64,000 bases of DNA, from positions 62,001 to 126,000 of the forward strand of contig VIIQ02000657.1 in the NCBI GenBank assembly GCA_007449985.2, given 5' to 3'. The notes beneath the pieces were generated by a model. That model was not told where the DNA came from. It worked only from the letters and a program-made list of their open reading frames with translations, and did not search any database. This document shows, one piece after another, positions 1-11,880 of this stretch. Position 1 is the stretch's first letter. The number at the start of each line of letters is the position of its first letter. Position numbers and translations under genes: made by a program. The DNA is from Desmodesmus armatus (lineage: Eukaryota > Chlorophyta > Chlorophyceae > Sphaeropleales > Scenedesmaceae).

Positions 1-957
1 CCGCATCCTGCTGCTGTGGGTTGTGGCATTGAGTGGTCGCCTGAAGGGCACCCCAGTAGCACGTGGGTGTGTCAGTCTGTAGAGCATGCTCCGCCAGGAA
101 CCGCGCAACGCACATGCACCTGTTAAGTCGTGCATGTTCGTCGGCTGCCCCAGGGCCTGCAGGTCCCTCGTGACACATTTTTCCCAGCTCATAGGCGGTG
201 CCCCCCGCGGTGCTGCACCGGCGTCATGCATCAGAGAGAAGAGGGCCTGCCGAGGATAGCGCTCCTCGCCCATACGCAGGACGTGCCCCAGCCACCGCAG
301 CCTGTGGGCTGTGAGGTGGCTGGCTAGGCTGACTGTGTCACACTGAGACCATAGATGTTGCTTGCTGTGCCGATCAGCGCGACGCACATTCAGAATATGC
401 CGGAGGCAATCAGAGTGCACCACTTCCAACCGGTCAGCCTGCTTCTGAGTAAGAGCCCAGGTCTCACTGCCAAACAGTAGCACAGGCAGCACATCCGCGC
501 GGAAGCACTGCATCTTGAGCTTAACGCCCATGCTGCGGGCGCCCCACACACGCTGCATCTCTGCGAAACGACCCCTGGTCTTGCTGATGCGGGCAGTGAT
601 CTCAGCCTCCCAGCTTGCAGAGGTATCGACCACACCCTTCAGATACTTGAAAGAGGGCACATAACGCGCCTCACCACCTGACAACTGCACACTCTCTAGT
701 GGTTGACCATCATGACAAACAGCCATGAGCTCGGTCTTGGCCGCATTGACACACATGCCCATTCTGCTGCAGACAGAGTCGAACACCTTGAGCATCAGCT
801 CCAGCTCAGACCTGTCACAGCTCATAAGCACTAGGTCATCCGCATACATGAGAGCAGCTATAGTCAACATGTTGCTGGGCCCACCAGCCCTGGCATGCCA
901 AGGCAGCACCTCTCCCTCAGCCCTGAAGGCTAGCCGCACACCACAACCCTCAGCAAC
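1..957 (-). mobile_element. 5'-truncated non-LTR (LINE) retrotransposon fragment, reverse transcriptase part
   Basis: On the minus strand one frame is open from about position 957 to the window edge. It encodes the C-terminal half of a LINE-type reverse transcriptase. The catalytic box reads YADDLVLMSCD (about 815-845). It is followed by the thumb-like segment CVNAAKTELM and the typical C-terminal stretch with FGSETWALTQKQADRLE and LRHILNVRRADRHSKQHLW. No ATG or 5' end is present: similarity stops abruptly near 957, as expected of incomplete reverse transcription or a rearrangement breakpoint. The 3' end lies outside the window. The short ORFs on the plus strand here are shadows. The clade is not determined from sequence alone. 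Confidence 0.9.
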
Positions 958-1119
958 TCCCCCACCAACTTAGATATTGTATGTGATTATCAGAACAGCC
1001 TTCCCATTCCAAACAGCCTTCCCATTCCTGAGCTGCATTTTGCATGTTGCGCTGCCAGTGGCACAGCTGCCTTGCATCAGGGCAAGTGGCTTCCGCAGCT
1101 TGCCCTGCAACACACTCGC

Positions 1120-2320
1120 ACATCATGTGCATCGGATGCAGCAGCAGGAGGTGTCAGGGCCGCAGGCACATGACCCCCTTGGGCTGCTACAGCAGCAGGA
1201 TGGGCAGACAGCAAGGAGCAACTGAACTTTGGGCCCTGGCCAGAAGTGTGCATCATGCTGATGATCAGGCCCCGAACCTGCTGTGCCAGCTGGGTGTGTG
1301 GCTTGCAGAGCCAGCTCTTCAGCACTACGGTTCTGCAGGATGCAGTGTGTAGACACAGGGAGTGCAACCAGCCAATGCAACCATCCAAGGATGTGACATT
1401 CCGAAATGTGGTGCTAGAAGGCAGCCTGCAGCTGCTGAGGGGTTATGCACTGACTTTTGGGGAGGCCTTGTGGGAGGACCACACTGTCGGACAGGTCTTC
1501 AGGCACGGCGTGGTGGATGCATGAGGTGAGTTGGGAGCTTCTCGTCTTCTTATGCCAGTCAAAGTTTCCCACCGTCTTGCCGTCGTAGTTACGGAGAGGT
1601 ATTCTGGCTCGCGGCCTCGTGCTGTCCGGTGTGCAATCACAACCAAGTGCATGCAGTCCCGCCACCTGGCTGGCTGACCGGTACCGGTACCCCTCTAGCA
1701 CTACGCGTGACCCAACTTGTTTCGTGTGCTGACCCAAGGGCTGGTTCCATTGGGCCTTGGGATAACCAGAACACGTCACACGTTTATAATTAGGCTGGCT
1801 CTGCTGAACTTTGCTGAGCAATCACTGCTACTGTGCCTGCAACCTGCAGGCAGTTCTGCTGTAGCGGCTGTTCATAAGGCAGGTGACATACGCTACAGGT
1901 AGGTTTGGTCCTTCACGTACCCGTTTTTGGCACACATAATGAGCTCAGATGTTGCTTTTTGGGGTATGTTGCTTGTTTGACCGAGTCGACATTCCACTGG
2001 CCTTGCCAGAAAGAAATGGGGTGCACAGCCTATTCCAGATAGCCAACGATTGTCTGAACATCAAGCGCCGAGCGGGCTCTAGGTTAGACCAAAGACAAGT
2101 TATCTGGTCCAGCTGCTGCAGCCTGTCATTGCGTGCACCGTTCAGTCGATAGGGTTGATGAACCGCACATAGCGCATCTGATAGCTGGCTCGTGACAGAG
2201 TGGTTCCGGGCAGCCTCGTTTTGCTTGGTTTATTGGTGTCTGAGTGCTGATCTGCTGCAGGGGTTTGGTTGCTGCACCCAGTACCCTGCATGCCAACAGT
2301 TGACACCCATCAATCAAAGT
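1120..2320 (+). other. Upstream flank of gene A (promoter/5'UTR candidate)
   Basis: No supported gene. The ORFs here are short and overlap on both strands. The stretch is conserved with the region upstream of gene B (about 22146-23330, inverted), including a block at 1990-2140. It therefore probably holds the shared promoter and 5'UTR of the A/B pair. I could not place a TATA box or transcription start with confidence. Confidence 0.5.
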
Positions 2321-5300
2321 ATGTTCTATAGATGGGTGATAGCTGTCGCAGTGCTGGCTTCCTTTGAAAGGGCTGCAGAAGCACAAGGGCCAGGCACACC
2401 AGCTGTGTGTGCAGTTGAGATGAGGGGGGCCAAGGCCAGCCTGTCTTGCAGCAGGGGAGCCATCACAGCCTCAGCAGACCCCTCCGTCCGACGTCAGTTG
2501 CAAGGATCTGCTGCCAAAGCAGCAGTGACTTGGACAGATGGCAGTAGCTGCGGTGTGGAGGAGGGAGGGACCTGCCAGCTGACGATCTGCGGAGTGCAGG
2601 GCAACAGGCCTCTTGACCTACAGCTGATGGTTGCAAACGCCACAGGAGACCCAGAAAAGCTGTGGGGCATTGTCTGCATTGCAGGAAACACCAAGGCTGT
2701 GATCAAGGTGAGGCAGGGTTGTTCTGGCCGTACCGTACCGTAATGTGACATTAGCAAACAAAGCTGTACTAATCCTCTATATCACATGCTACTGTGGCCA
2801 GCACATGAGGGTGTTTGATTGCCCAGCCATCAAGGAACAGCTGCCAAGCCTCAACTTCATGCACGGTGCCTGTAGCAGCACAACGAGGGCAACCAGCAGT
2901 GTGCCTGTGTCCTCCCACATTCAGCGCATGTGCCTTACCCAACTCAACAGGCTGTGCAGCTATAAGGACATACAGCAAACACCTTATTGAGCAACGGATA
3001 GCTTATTCCGTTTTTGATTTGGTTGCACAGCCGGCACCAGCAGCGGCTACATGTGCGGCGGACGCCACGTGAAAGACTAGATATCGCCTTTGCGCACAGG
3101 CCGCCTCTCGCCGAGGTATCGCCAGCATGTGAAGCAGACAACAGCAGATGCATGTATTGTAGGTCAGCAGGGTGTGGCAGCTCGATGCGCACTGCGCGTG
3201 AACCGGCTACTGTATGGCAAATGCAAGGGTGGCTTGTAGTCGCCACCACTAGGTTGCTATGCATCAGTGGGCGGCAGCAGAATCTGCTGCTGATGCCAGG
3301 TCCCCTGTCTGCCTGTCTGTGCAGGGGGCAAACATCACAGGCAACATCGTGGCTGGCCTTGTGGTGGACGGCTCTGCTGATGTCACCATCACCGATAGTG
3401 ACTTTCTGGAGAACTACAGGGATCGGTATGGAGGGTCTGCACTTATTGCTGGGGGTGCGTCGACCCTCAGGGTGACAGATTCCAAGTTCAAGGACAATGG
3501 GCATGGAGGTGACGAGGAGTATGGAGGTGAGTGTTTTGACTTGCCGTTGCAGCTGTTGCGGCTTAGCAGACGGACACACACACCGACGCACATACACACA
3601 CTTGTGACAGCTGCCAAGTCTTGATGCGCTCTGTCTCAAAACTTATATACATTGACAGGATTGCAACCTTGCCTTGCAGTCTGCTTGCCTTGCTTTAGGG
3701 CGCTACTGTCAGACCGCCTAAAGGGGACATGATCCGCAGCCTCTCAACACCCACGGCATGACTGGGCACATGCCGGCCGGTCGGTTGCAGTGCTGCTGTT
3801 GCTTGTATACGTAGTAGTTTGGCTGTATCCATCATGCTCAAGGCTTGATATGACAACTAGCCGCTGTCTTTCTGTATGTCTGTGCTGCAGGGATTGTTGT
3901 GCTGAAGGGCAGTACGAACGCCACCTTTGAAGGCTGCAGCTTTCTGAACAACAGGGCAGACTACAGTACAGGAGGAGCTGTCTATGTCAGAGAGGACGCA
4001 AGTGTCTTGGTCCGGAACAGCAACTTTGAAGACAACGTCGCCTTGTGAGTGGAGCCTGGCATGATGCCCGTGGTGGGGACAGGGACGGATGAAGTTCGCC
4101 TTAGTCGCTCAGCTTGACTACCAGCATCCTCTCCTTTAACTTGTTCAAGGTCTATCAACAAACGGGTCGCCTGTCTGTTCGGCACTGCCTGACACCAACA
4201 TGCAATGACTGTTCTGAACTGGTCGAATGTTGCCAGTCACGGCTGTTGCATTTCCCAAAATTTATTGCAGGCTAAGCTGCATTGAGCTTACAGCACCAAC
4301 GCTTGTTGAAGCAAAGTGCCGCACTGACAGCGCCTTGTGGCTTGTAACGGCCAACATCACTACTTGTCCTCGCGGTTGGCGGCTGATTGGCTGTGTTGTG
4401 CTGTAGGTATGGTGCCGCCCTCAACATAAATGGCCAGGCAGCCGTGGAGGTATCTGGCTGCAGGATGGATAGGAATTGGGCCAGTTTTGGAGGTAACAAG
4501 CAGCTGTGCGGTCCAGTACGGAATGCGCACGGACCCAATGTAGCGCCCAGTGCTAACTCACAGGAGCAAACCTGCAGGCAATGCACCTGGTACTGGTTGC
4601 TTTTGCTGTAGCAGGGTTCGCCCTTCAGGATGACCGCATGGAGATGCCCTGCAGACTCACCTGGCCCCAATTGGGTAATTTTATTAACTGCACTCCGCAC
4701 TAGGCCCAGGAACCTCGGCATTTTGCCACCTAGTAAGGCCTATATGTAAGCCTGTGTGTACACCCCTACATGCCGCTGTCCTGTTCTGTCCTGTTATGTG
4801 TTGGCCTGTCAGGAGCTGTCAATGCCGGGGGCAACAGCACACTCACTATCGTTAACAGCTATTTGGTGTCAAACAAAGTGCAAGACCACAATGAAGAGAG
4901 CCCTGACGGTGGAGCGGTCTACGTCACTGACAGCGTGGTCCTGACAGTGAACAGCACACTCATCAAAGAAAACACCGCCACAAGTGGTAGAGGTGGCGGA
5001 GTGGCTGTGGCTGACAAAAGGTGGGCAAACTTTGCTGAGTCACACAAAGTCATCTGCATTAGACCACATGTTTCCTGCATGCAACGGCGTCCGTTATAGA
5101 GACTGGGGAGAACACTCACCATTCTCTGAGCAAAGTGCACTCACTACTTGACCCTTGCTGCCAAGAGATGAATTCAAAATCCACTTTTGCATGTTTGTGC
5201 CGTCCATGCTTGCTGCATCTGTATTGTTGCAGTGCTGTCCTGCGCATCGGACCGGGTACCAGAATCACTGGGAACTATGCCTTGAGGGTGAGTGCCCCGC

Positions 5301-8300
5301 CCAGCTCAGCAGCTCATGAGCGATGTACATCAAGTTCTAGCAGGCGTTGTGGGCAGCCACTGCAGCTGCCCAGCACAGCAGCCAGCATCCTTATTGCTTT
5401 TCCAAATCATTTCAAAGCACAGTGCAGCACAGGGCACACTGTTCTAGCAGCATGCTTGGTTTTCTTTCTTACTGACTGTAACACCTCCACATGCGCAGTG
5501 CTTGCATGCCGGAACCACAGGACCTGCCATTCACAATGCGCTGAATAAAATGAAAACGTCAAGACACTGCCCAGCAAGGCTACACTGTCGACTACGCAAC
5601 AGCCGCACTCTAGAACCGGTTTGGTTGAGCTAGCTCACGACCCTACATCAGCTTCAGCTCACTGACTTAGTCAGCACAGCATGTCAAGGCAGCACTTACT
5701 GACCATCTGTGTTGAAAACATTTGTGTGGACCACAGGGCGGTGGCATCTACATCATGAGGAGGCTTGCCAACATGGCAGAGGTGGCCTCAGGCATTGTGG
5801 CCAACACGGCAGCGTGAGTCTTGCCGCGCTTGTGCATCCTTGACAGCCCCGTCTCAAGTTGTCTGCGAAGTTGTGTGCTGATCAGTTAGGCCACCCGGAA
5901 ATCAGGCTGATAGTCGTTTCCAGGCCCCCATGCCGGATTTCAGCCCCTCAGAACCAAAGATCAGGCTGGATTTAGCCATCCCAGCCCGGTAAACTTTCCA
6001 CTCTGTCCGTAGGGTGAGTCACACAGAGTTTGGCATCTATGCTGTCACGCAGCATTGTGTGCAATCCAACCCACCCCTGCGTCTTTGACGGCACAGCCGC
6101 AGCAGTCAGAACTTGGTACGCTGTCGCCCCCCCACCCACCCACCCACCCACACACACACATACACGATTGCTGTGAAATGCCTGGTCTGTTGTTGCTCTG
6201 CGGTGTCTGCTGTGTGCAGCATCAGCAATGAGGTTGGCAGCGAGCTGACACAGCTGGTAGTGCTGAACAAGGCTGAGGCATCAACCTTCAGGCCGCGCCT
6301 GAGCGAGAACAAGGCAATGCTGCCTGTCAGGCTCAGGCTGACAGGGCAAGGTGGCCTGCCGGGTGCTGCTGCCATACAGGTGAGGTCCTTAGGGTTTAGC
6401 GTTCCGTTGGCAGGTTTGAACCCTAAACCCTTACTTCGCGTGCTGTGTGTGAGAAGCAGATGTCCAGTCGATGATAACACACACAACAGTCACGAGCATG
6501 CAAACCCAAGTTTTGGTTTGCCAGTACTCATCAGGTTTTGTTTTGGCTCACCGGCGGTTGCAAACACCGAGCATTTTTCATCGCCCATCCTGTTGTGTAG
6601 TCGGCATTCTCATGTGTGTCGGCAAACTGGGTTGGGGTACTCACTTACTGGAATTTGCTGGTGAAGCCCCGGTCTGTGTGACACGTGCTGCAAGTGACGC
6701 ACGTTCACCGTCATAAATGTCACTGTTACTGTTACATAACAAGCAGCGCTAACTGTGCCCGTACGTCATGTGGCATCACAGCAAGGGAGATGTCGGCAGC
6801 CAATCCCAACATCGGATGTAGTACACCGGGCTTTCCTCCTGCATATTCACTGGATCCTCAAGATTACTCATTGCTCCGGGTTGCTGTGCAGGCTATGTTG
6901 GGGGATGTGCTGGTGGGCCGTGGGCAGTCGTCCCCTGTTGATGGGGAGGTGGTGTTGGACGTTGACCTGCGCCAGCCCCCTGGCAGCTACACCCTGCAGT
7001 TCTCAGTCATTGCTCTTACCATGGTGAACACCAGCATGACAGTGCAGGTGCAAGGCTGCGGCCCCGGTGAAGTGACTGTCCCAGGTATGTTGCAGCGCCT
7101 CATGAGGCCGTTGACTCCCTGACGGGTTGATCGGGTTGAAGGCCCTTTGGGGCACCCTCATGAGCCCTTGGCTCGCTGGCTAGTGCTGAGGTTGGGACCC
7201 TGTCCCCAAGATACTGTACTGTTACTTTACTGCCAAACGTCCTGAGCCATGGAAACATGCCCGTCATGCTGTGACAGCAAGTGTAACATGCTTCGCGACT
7301 GGCATTAAGCAGTGCTCTAGCCAGTCAAGCACCAGGAAGAGCTTCCCGCATGTGTGCACAAGTGCGCACACCGGATGAGAGGTTCCCTAGGATTTCCCTC
7401 AGGAGGGGCACACTGTTGCAAGAGCGCGCTGATTACCGAGCTTGGCCCTGTTGCTGCCTGGGCGCCCATGTGCCTGCAGGGGAGGAAGCGTGCAATGTGT
7501 GCCCCAGAGGCTCCTTCAGCCTGGATCCCTCCGCCACAGAGTGTGGCCCGTGCCCCGAACATGCCATATGTGAGAAGGGCGCCATTGTGCCGACAGCAGG
7601 CTACTGGTCCTCGTCGCTCCGCTCTGACCAGCCCCACAGGTGCGCATCCCGGGCATGCCTCGTGTGCCGGAGTAACACCAGAACCTCTCCATAGTAGATG
7701 AGGATGGTCTTCCCCCCCTCTCCCCCCCCCTCTCCCCCCCCCCCCCTTCCCAAGCCCCCTCCACCCTCCCCTGTCACGGCTCGCCCCCCCCCCCTGCCAC
7801 GGCTCCCCCCTCCCCCCCTCGCACGGCTCCCCCCCCCTACACTGCATGCCCCCCACCCCCATCTGTGCTGCCCTCTGCACATTTGCTAACATACATCTGA
7901 TGCTTTGCCTCAAGCCATGATTCTGGCATCATCTGCATCGAAGATGTATCCTATACCATCCCCAGATGTATGCAGTGGCTTCAGTCGCCCGTGCAGGAGC
8001 AGCGTCAATGCGCAGTGCGGATTTCACGGTGCTATATAGCGTTGCTGGGAGCAGCAAAGCATTCCACTGCGACTTCATGACGCCCGGCACAGCATGTGCC
8101 TCACCGATTGCTGCTGTCTTTGTGCTGCAGGTGCCTCTACCGCCCCGCATGCAGCCAGCACCACAGCGATGCAGCACTGCTGCTGTACCAGGCGAGCCCC
8201 ATGAGCAATGCCACCGATGCTGCCTTCATAGCCACGCAGTGTGCCACAGGGCACGAAAGCGCGCTGTGTGGCAAGTGCTCCAAGGGGTTCGGCCAACGGA

Positions 8301-10708
8301 TGAACGCCCTGATCGGCCGGTGCCAGCCATGTGCAAGCCCGGCCAGCATCATCACGCTGTACCTGCTCGCAGCCCTTGCAAGCATGGGGTTTATCCGGGT
8401 GATGTGCTTCTTCAACAGCATTCAGCAGGGCGGCTCGCAGCTCACCGGACCCCCCAGCTCCTCACAGGTGCTGCCGGATCCGCTGGCAGCAGCCGGCCCA
8501 TCGACCTTATCTGCATCTTGCAACACCAAGCACCGCCCAGAGGACCTGAAAGCAGCTGACTCCGATGCTGCCACGGCGCGTGGGATGCCTGGCCACAAAG
8601 ACCAGCTTGCAAGCAAGGACCCTACTGTAGAGTCCAGCCCGTTTGCAGAGGCAGCGAGGCCGGGTCCAGCAACTGCATGTGGTCGCACTGGTGCCTCCTC
8701 AGGCCTAGGAGGAAGCACTACCCACAAGGATGCGGGCACAAACACAGGTGCCAGGGCGCCTGTGGGCGACCTGTTGAAGCCTTTCACCATCTACCTGCAG
8801 GTAAGTCGTAGGCCACCTGCTGCAGCCTGCAGCACTGCTACTGCACCTCACTCAGACATGGCGGAAACAAAGTTGGTTTCAGTATTTACAGCCAAGCACA
8901 CGTAAAACATTTTACAGCCAAGCGCAGCCCACCTGTCTATAAAGTAAACCAATACCGTCTTGTAGCCAGAGCTCATCAGGGCCACATTGACTGCCCCTTC
9001 ACAACTTCACTGAGGCGACAAGTACCTTTAAAAGTGTGATGCTGCTGCTGTCCTCATCCACTGACAACCCTGGTCGACCATCCAATGTTCTGCCCTGTAT
9101 TGCAGTGGATGCTGGTGGTGGCCAGCGTCAATGTGGAGTGGCCCGCAGCCATGGCTGGCCCTTTCCTGGCTGTTGCTTGGTTCTTCGCATCAAGCAGCAC
9201 CTCGTCCGGCCTTGACTGCTTGCTGAATCAGCGCCAAGGAAGGCTACCGGTGCCAGTAGCAAAGACTCTGGTTGGGCTGCTCATGCCGGTTGCACTGTTG
9301 GTGGTGCTGCTGTGCATCGACGCAGTTTCTGTTCGTGTTCGACAAGCGCTGAAGAAGCACGGCGGCCAGCGACATGGCGCTCTTCAGGCGCACGAGCGCC
9401 TCCTCCCAACAGGTGTCTTTGCACGGACCAGCATCGTGCTTACGTTCTTCTTCCTGCCAAGCCTGCTGCGGACTGTCTATGGCTTGTTCGCGTGTGTTAC
9501 CCTCGACGGAGGACCCGCCGCTTCACTCATGCAGAACAAGGATACGTTCTACAATTTCCAAGCCATAGGCCGCTATTGGTTGCTGGATGTTGACCAACGT
9601 TGTTTTGAAGGGTACCATCGCGGTTGGGGCATCGGTTTGGGCATCCCCCTGCTGTTGCTGCTGTGTGTTGGCGTGCCCTTTGGCATCGCCGTTTACCTGT
9701 ACGTGAATCGCAAAAGGCTGCAGGAGTCCTACTACTTGAAGCATTATGGTTTCCTGTATGTGACGTACAGGCCCAACAGGTACTACTGGGAAGGTGTCAT
9801 GGCGATGCAGGTACGTCCGACCATGCGTCACACCTCAGTCGCCCCAGCCCCCGCTGCCATAGCTTTATACAGTACAGTAAAGTATTTTGGGGACAGGGTC
9901 CCAACCTCAGCACTAGCCAGCGAGCCAAGGGCTCATGAGGGTGCCCCGAAGGGCCTTCAACTTGTCGTACCCCAGTTTCTTAGGTCAGGTGTGGGGGCGA
10001 TCGAGATCACCCGCAAGCCAGCCGTCAATTCCAGTAGCTTTTTTGTTTTCAGTGGTGTGCCTAGCACCACCTTTATGGTCTTTACATTCACCACTGGCAC
10101 TGGGTCTAAACTGTGTGCATTCAACATGGGCAATTTCAGGTCCTCTCAGAGTTGGCGGCTGCACTTGCTGTGGGCGCCAAGTGCACCCGCATAGTTGAGC
10201 AGTGCACACCAGCTAGCTGCGCTTACCTTGTGATGTGCTGCTGCTGCTGCTGCTATTGCTGCCGTTGCTGCTGCAGACCTGCACCGTGATGGCAATCAGT
10301 GTCTTCGGAGCTACCCTGGGAGCAGCTTTCCAGTGTATCCTTCTGACCGCAGCCTGCGGCGTTGCGCAGATGCTGCTCGGTGTCTTCAAGCCGTTTGCAC
10401 ACCGTGAGGCAAACCTGGTCAGTATGCAGGCCTTTGGCTGCCTGATGCTGAGCGCACAGGCAGCCCTTGTGTTCGAGCTGCTTGTGTCAGCCAATGCAGA
10501 CAAAGTCGCGGCTACAACTGGCATAGCAGCTGTGGTTCTGCTGGTCAACATCGCATTTGTGCTGTCTGTGTTGTGGCGCATGGTGACTGCCACCGATTGG
10601 GCAGGAATAGGCGGCACTGCCGGCAACTTTGGAAGGGCCGCTGCATCCAAGCTGGGTGGCTGTGCCAGTGGTGGCAGCGGTGGGTGTTTGGGGGGCAAGG
10701 CGACCTGA
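2321..10708 (+). CDS. Paralog A: secreted beta-helix / Cys-rich / multi-span membrane protein (13 exons, 1162 aa)
   Basis: Exons by splice sites and frame: 2321-2707, 3325-3526, 3891-4044, 4407-4492, 4813-5020, 5233-5287, 5737-5813, 6220-6379, 6892-7084, 7480-7639, 8131-8800, 9106-9810, 10277-10708. The frame is open throughout. A signal peptide spans residues 1-22. Exons 2-7 (about 130-390) carry repeated G-A-x-x-x-x-x-S/N-x-x-x-V-x-x-S-x-F-x-x-N rungs like right-handed beta-helix (PbH1) repeats. Exon 10 (about 508-561) is a cysteine module (CNVCPRGSFSLDPSATECGPC) like GCC2/GCC3 or TNFR repeats. Exon 11 has a second CxxC cluster and the first membrane helix (about 631-655). More helices lie near 785-813, 835-858, 888-914, 956-984, 1022-1056, 1070-1089 and 1100-1119. 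Conserved motifs include KHYGFLYVTYRPNRYYWEG. The start is the first in-frame ATG giving a signal peptide; the aligned start of B is ATC here. Likely a surface membrane protein; ligand or transport role unknown. Confidence 0.85.
7134..7218 (+). repeat. MITE-like repeat copy 1 in intron 9 of gene A
   Basis: About 85 bp. The reverse complement recurs at about 9877-9961 in intron 12 of the same gene, with a near-perfect 75-base core (one visible mismatch) running from the GTTGAAGGCC end to the TCCCCAA end. Both copies have a TACTGTAC-rich tail. I do not see it in the corresponding introns of gene B, so it probably inserted after the A/B duplication. Confidence 0.75.
7709..7860 (+). repeat. Long pyrimidine (C-rich) tract in intron 10 of gene A
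   Basis: About 150 bases of almost pure C with interspersed T, A and short CACGGCT units that recur as degenerate repeats. The overlapping plus-strand Pro-rich and minus-strand Gly-rich ORFs are products of this low complexity. The homologous intron of gene B (17119-17440) lacks the tract. Confidence 0.85.
9877..9961 (-). repeat. MITE-like repeat copy 2 in intron 12 of gene A
   Basis: Reverse-complement partner of 7134-7218. The two copies face each other 2.7 kb apart within one transcription unit, so an unspliced transcript could form a ~75-bp stem. Confidence 0.75.
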
Positions 10709-11880
10709 TTGCAACCGTTTGGAGAACAGGGGAGCTCAGATCCCGGATTCTAATTGTTGGGTTTCGCGAGGAGCTAGGGCATGATATTGGCCTAAGAGTG
10801 TGTGTGGCTGCTGAGCCTGAACAGTATGGTGTTGAAGAGGCATGTGGGGGGGGGGGACGTAGCAGTAGCAGTAGCGCTCAGCGCTATAGGCTATAGCGTC
10901 GCACAAAGTATTGCTTTGTTCTGAGCAGCACTGATACAAATCTGAGCTTACACAGGGCCTACATGCACCCTGTGCAACGGTGGTGGCTGCAGCGCGGCTG
11001 CAGGTTCCTGACGAGCCAGACCTGATTCGAAAACTTGCTGCACCATGCACTGGCAGTGTGCTGTTGTCAACTGGTACCCGGGGTTTTGCCAGCAACCACA
11101 ACCACCACTTATGTATGGGCCGTGCTGGCACAAATTGTTTAGTGTTGTGGTTTGTTGGCTGGGCCAGCTGAGCTGTTGCCAGCAGTGTGTTTACTAAATG
11201 GGTTACCTGAGGTGACGTGATCAGACAGTTGATTGCTCATTGGGGTGCTGCATGTTGTGCACATTACGTGACTGGCCAGTTGCTTCGCCGTCTCTCATGG
11301 TGTGGTTTGTTTTACTGGGGCAAGGAGGGACACTTTTGTGGTCGTCTCTCGGCTGCTGCATACATGCTTCACCAGTGCAACCGTATGGAGAAGAGGGGAG
11401 CTCAGATCCCGGATGCTAACGTTTGGGTTTTGCGAGAAGCTAGGGCATGGTGTTGGCCTAACAGTATGTGTGGCTGCTGAGCCTGATCACTATGCTGTTG
11501 CTTATACGTCTCTCATGGTGTGGTTTCAAAGTAAAAATTTACTGGGGGGCAAGGAAGGACATGTTTGTGGTCGTCTGTCGGCTGCTGCATACATGCTTCA
11601 CCAGTGATCCTACTATGTTCTGACCATCTTGACAAAAGTGTACTACTACTAATTCGTGTGTGCCAGTGGTACGTGCAGCACTCGTGCGCTCAGGCCTTGC
11701 CTGTAGCTTGATTGTGGCAGTCGTGACCATGTTTTCAACCAACTGCACTGCTGTCTATGACGGTGAAGCATGAAGCTCTGCGGGGTTCAGTGGCCACCAT
11801 GTTGGTGCCACAGCAAATCGGCATGTGCTGCTGGGGTCAATGCATGAGCATAGGCAGCAGCCTGCTGAGCCCTGCCCTCG
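10709..11880 (+). other. 3' flank of gene A with internal partial duplication
   Basis: No supported gene. A ~130-bp block just after the stop codon (10707-10840) recurs at 11373-11502, and 11290-11385 recurs at 11505-11610. These are two interleaved direct repeats from a local tandem duplication. The rest (10980-11385 and 11740-11860) matches the 3' flank of gene B in inverted orientation. ORFs are short shadows. Confidence 0.6.

Larger units (their letters stand above)
1120..11880 (+). repeat. Left arm of a ~10 kb imperfect inverted duplication
   Basis: This block contains gene A plus about 1.2 kb upstream and 1.2 kb downstream. Read on the opposite strand it matches 13600-23400, which contains gene B. 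Matches are visible by eye in the upstream flank (e.g. around 1180-1210, 1560-1700, 1990-2140), in every exon, and in the downstream flank (around 10980-11160, 11270-11385, 11745-11860). Introns have diverged more than exons. The left arm also carries inserts not in the right arm, including two MITE-like copies and a pyrimidine tract. Confidence 0.85.

Noticed and set aside
2192..2320. N-terminal extension of gene A
   Set aside because: The upstream start is GTG, and the extension would bury the signal peptide; ATG at 2321 fits better.
7317..7913. 198-aa Gly/Arg-rich minus ORF and Pro-rich plus ORFs
   Set aside because: Antisense and intronic products of the C-rich tract and exon 10 of gene A.
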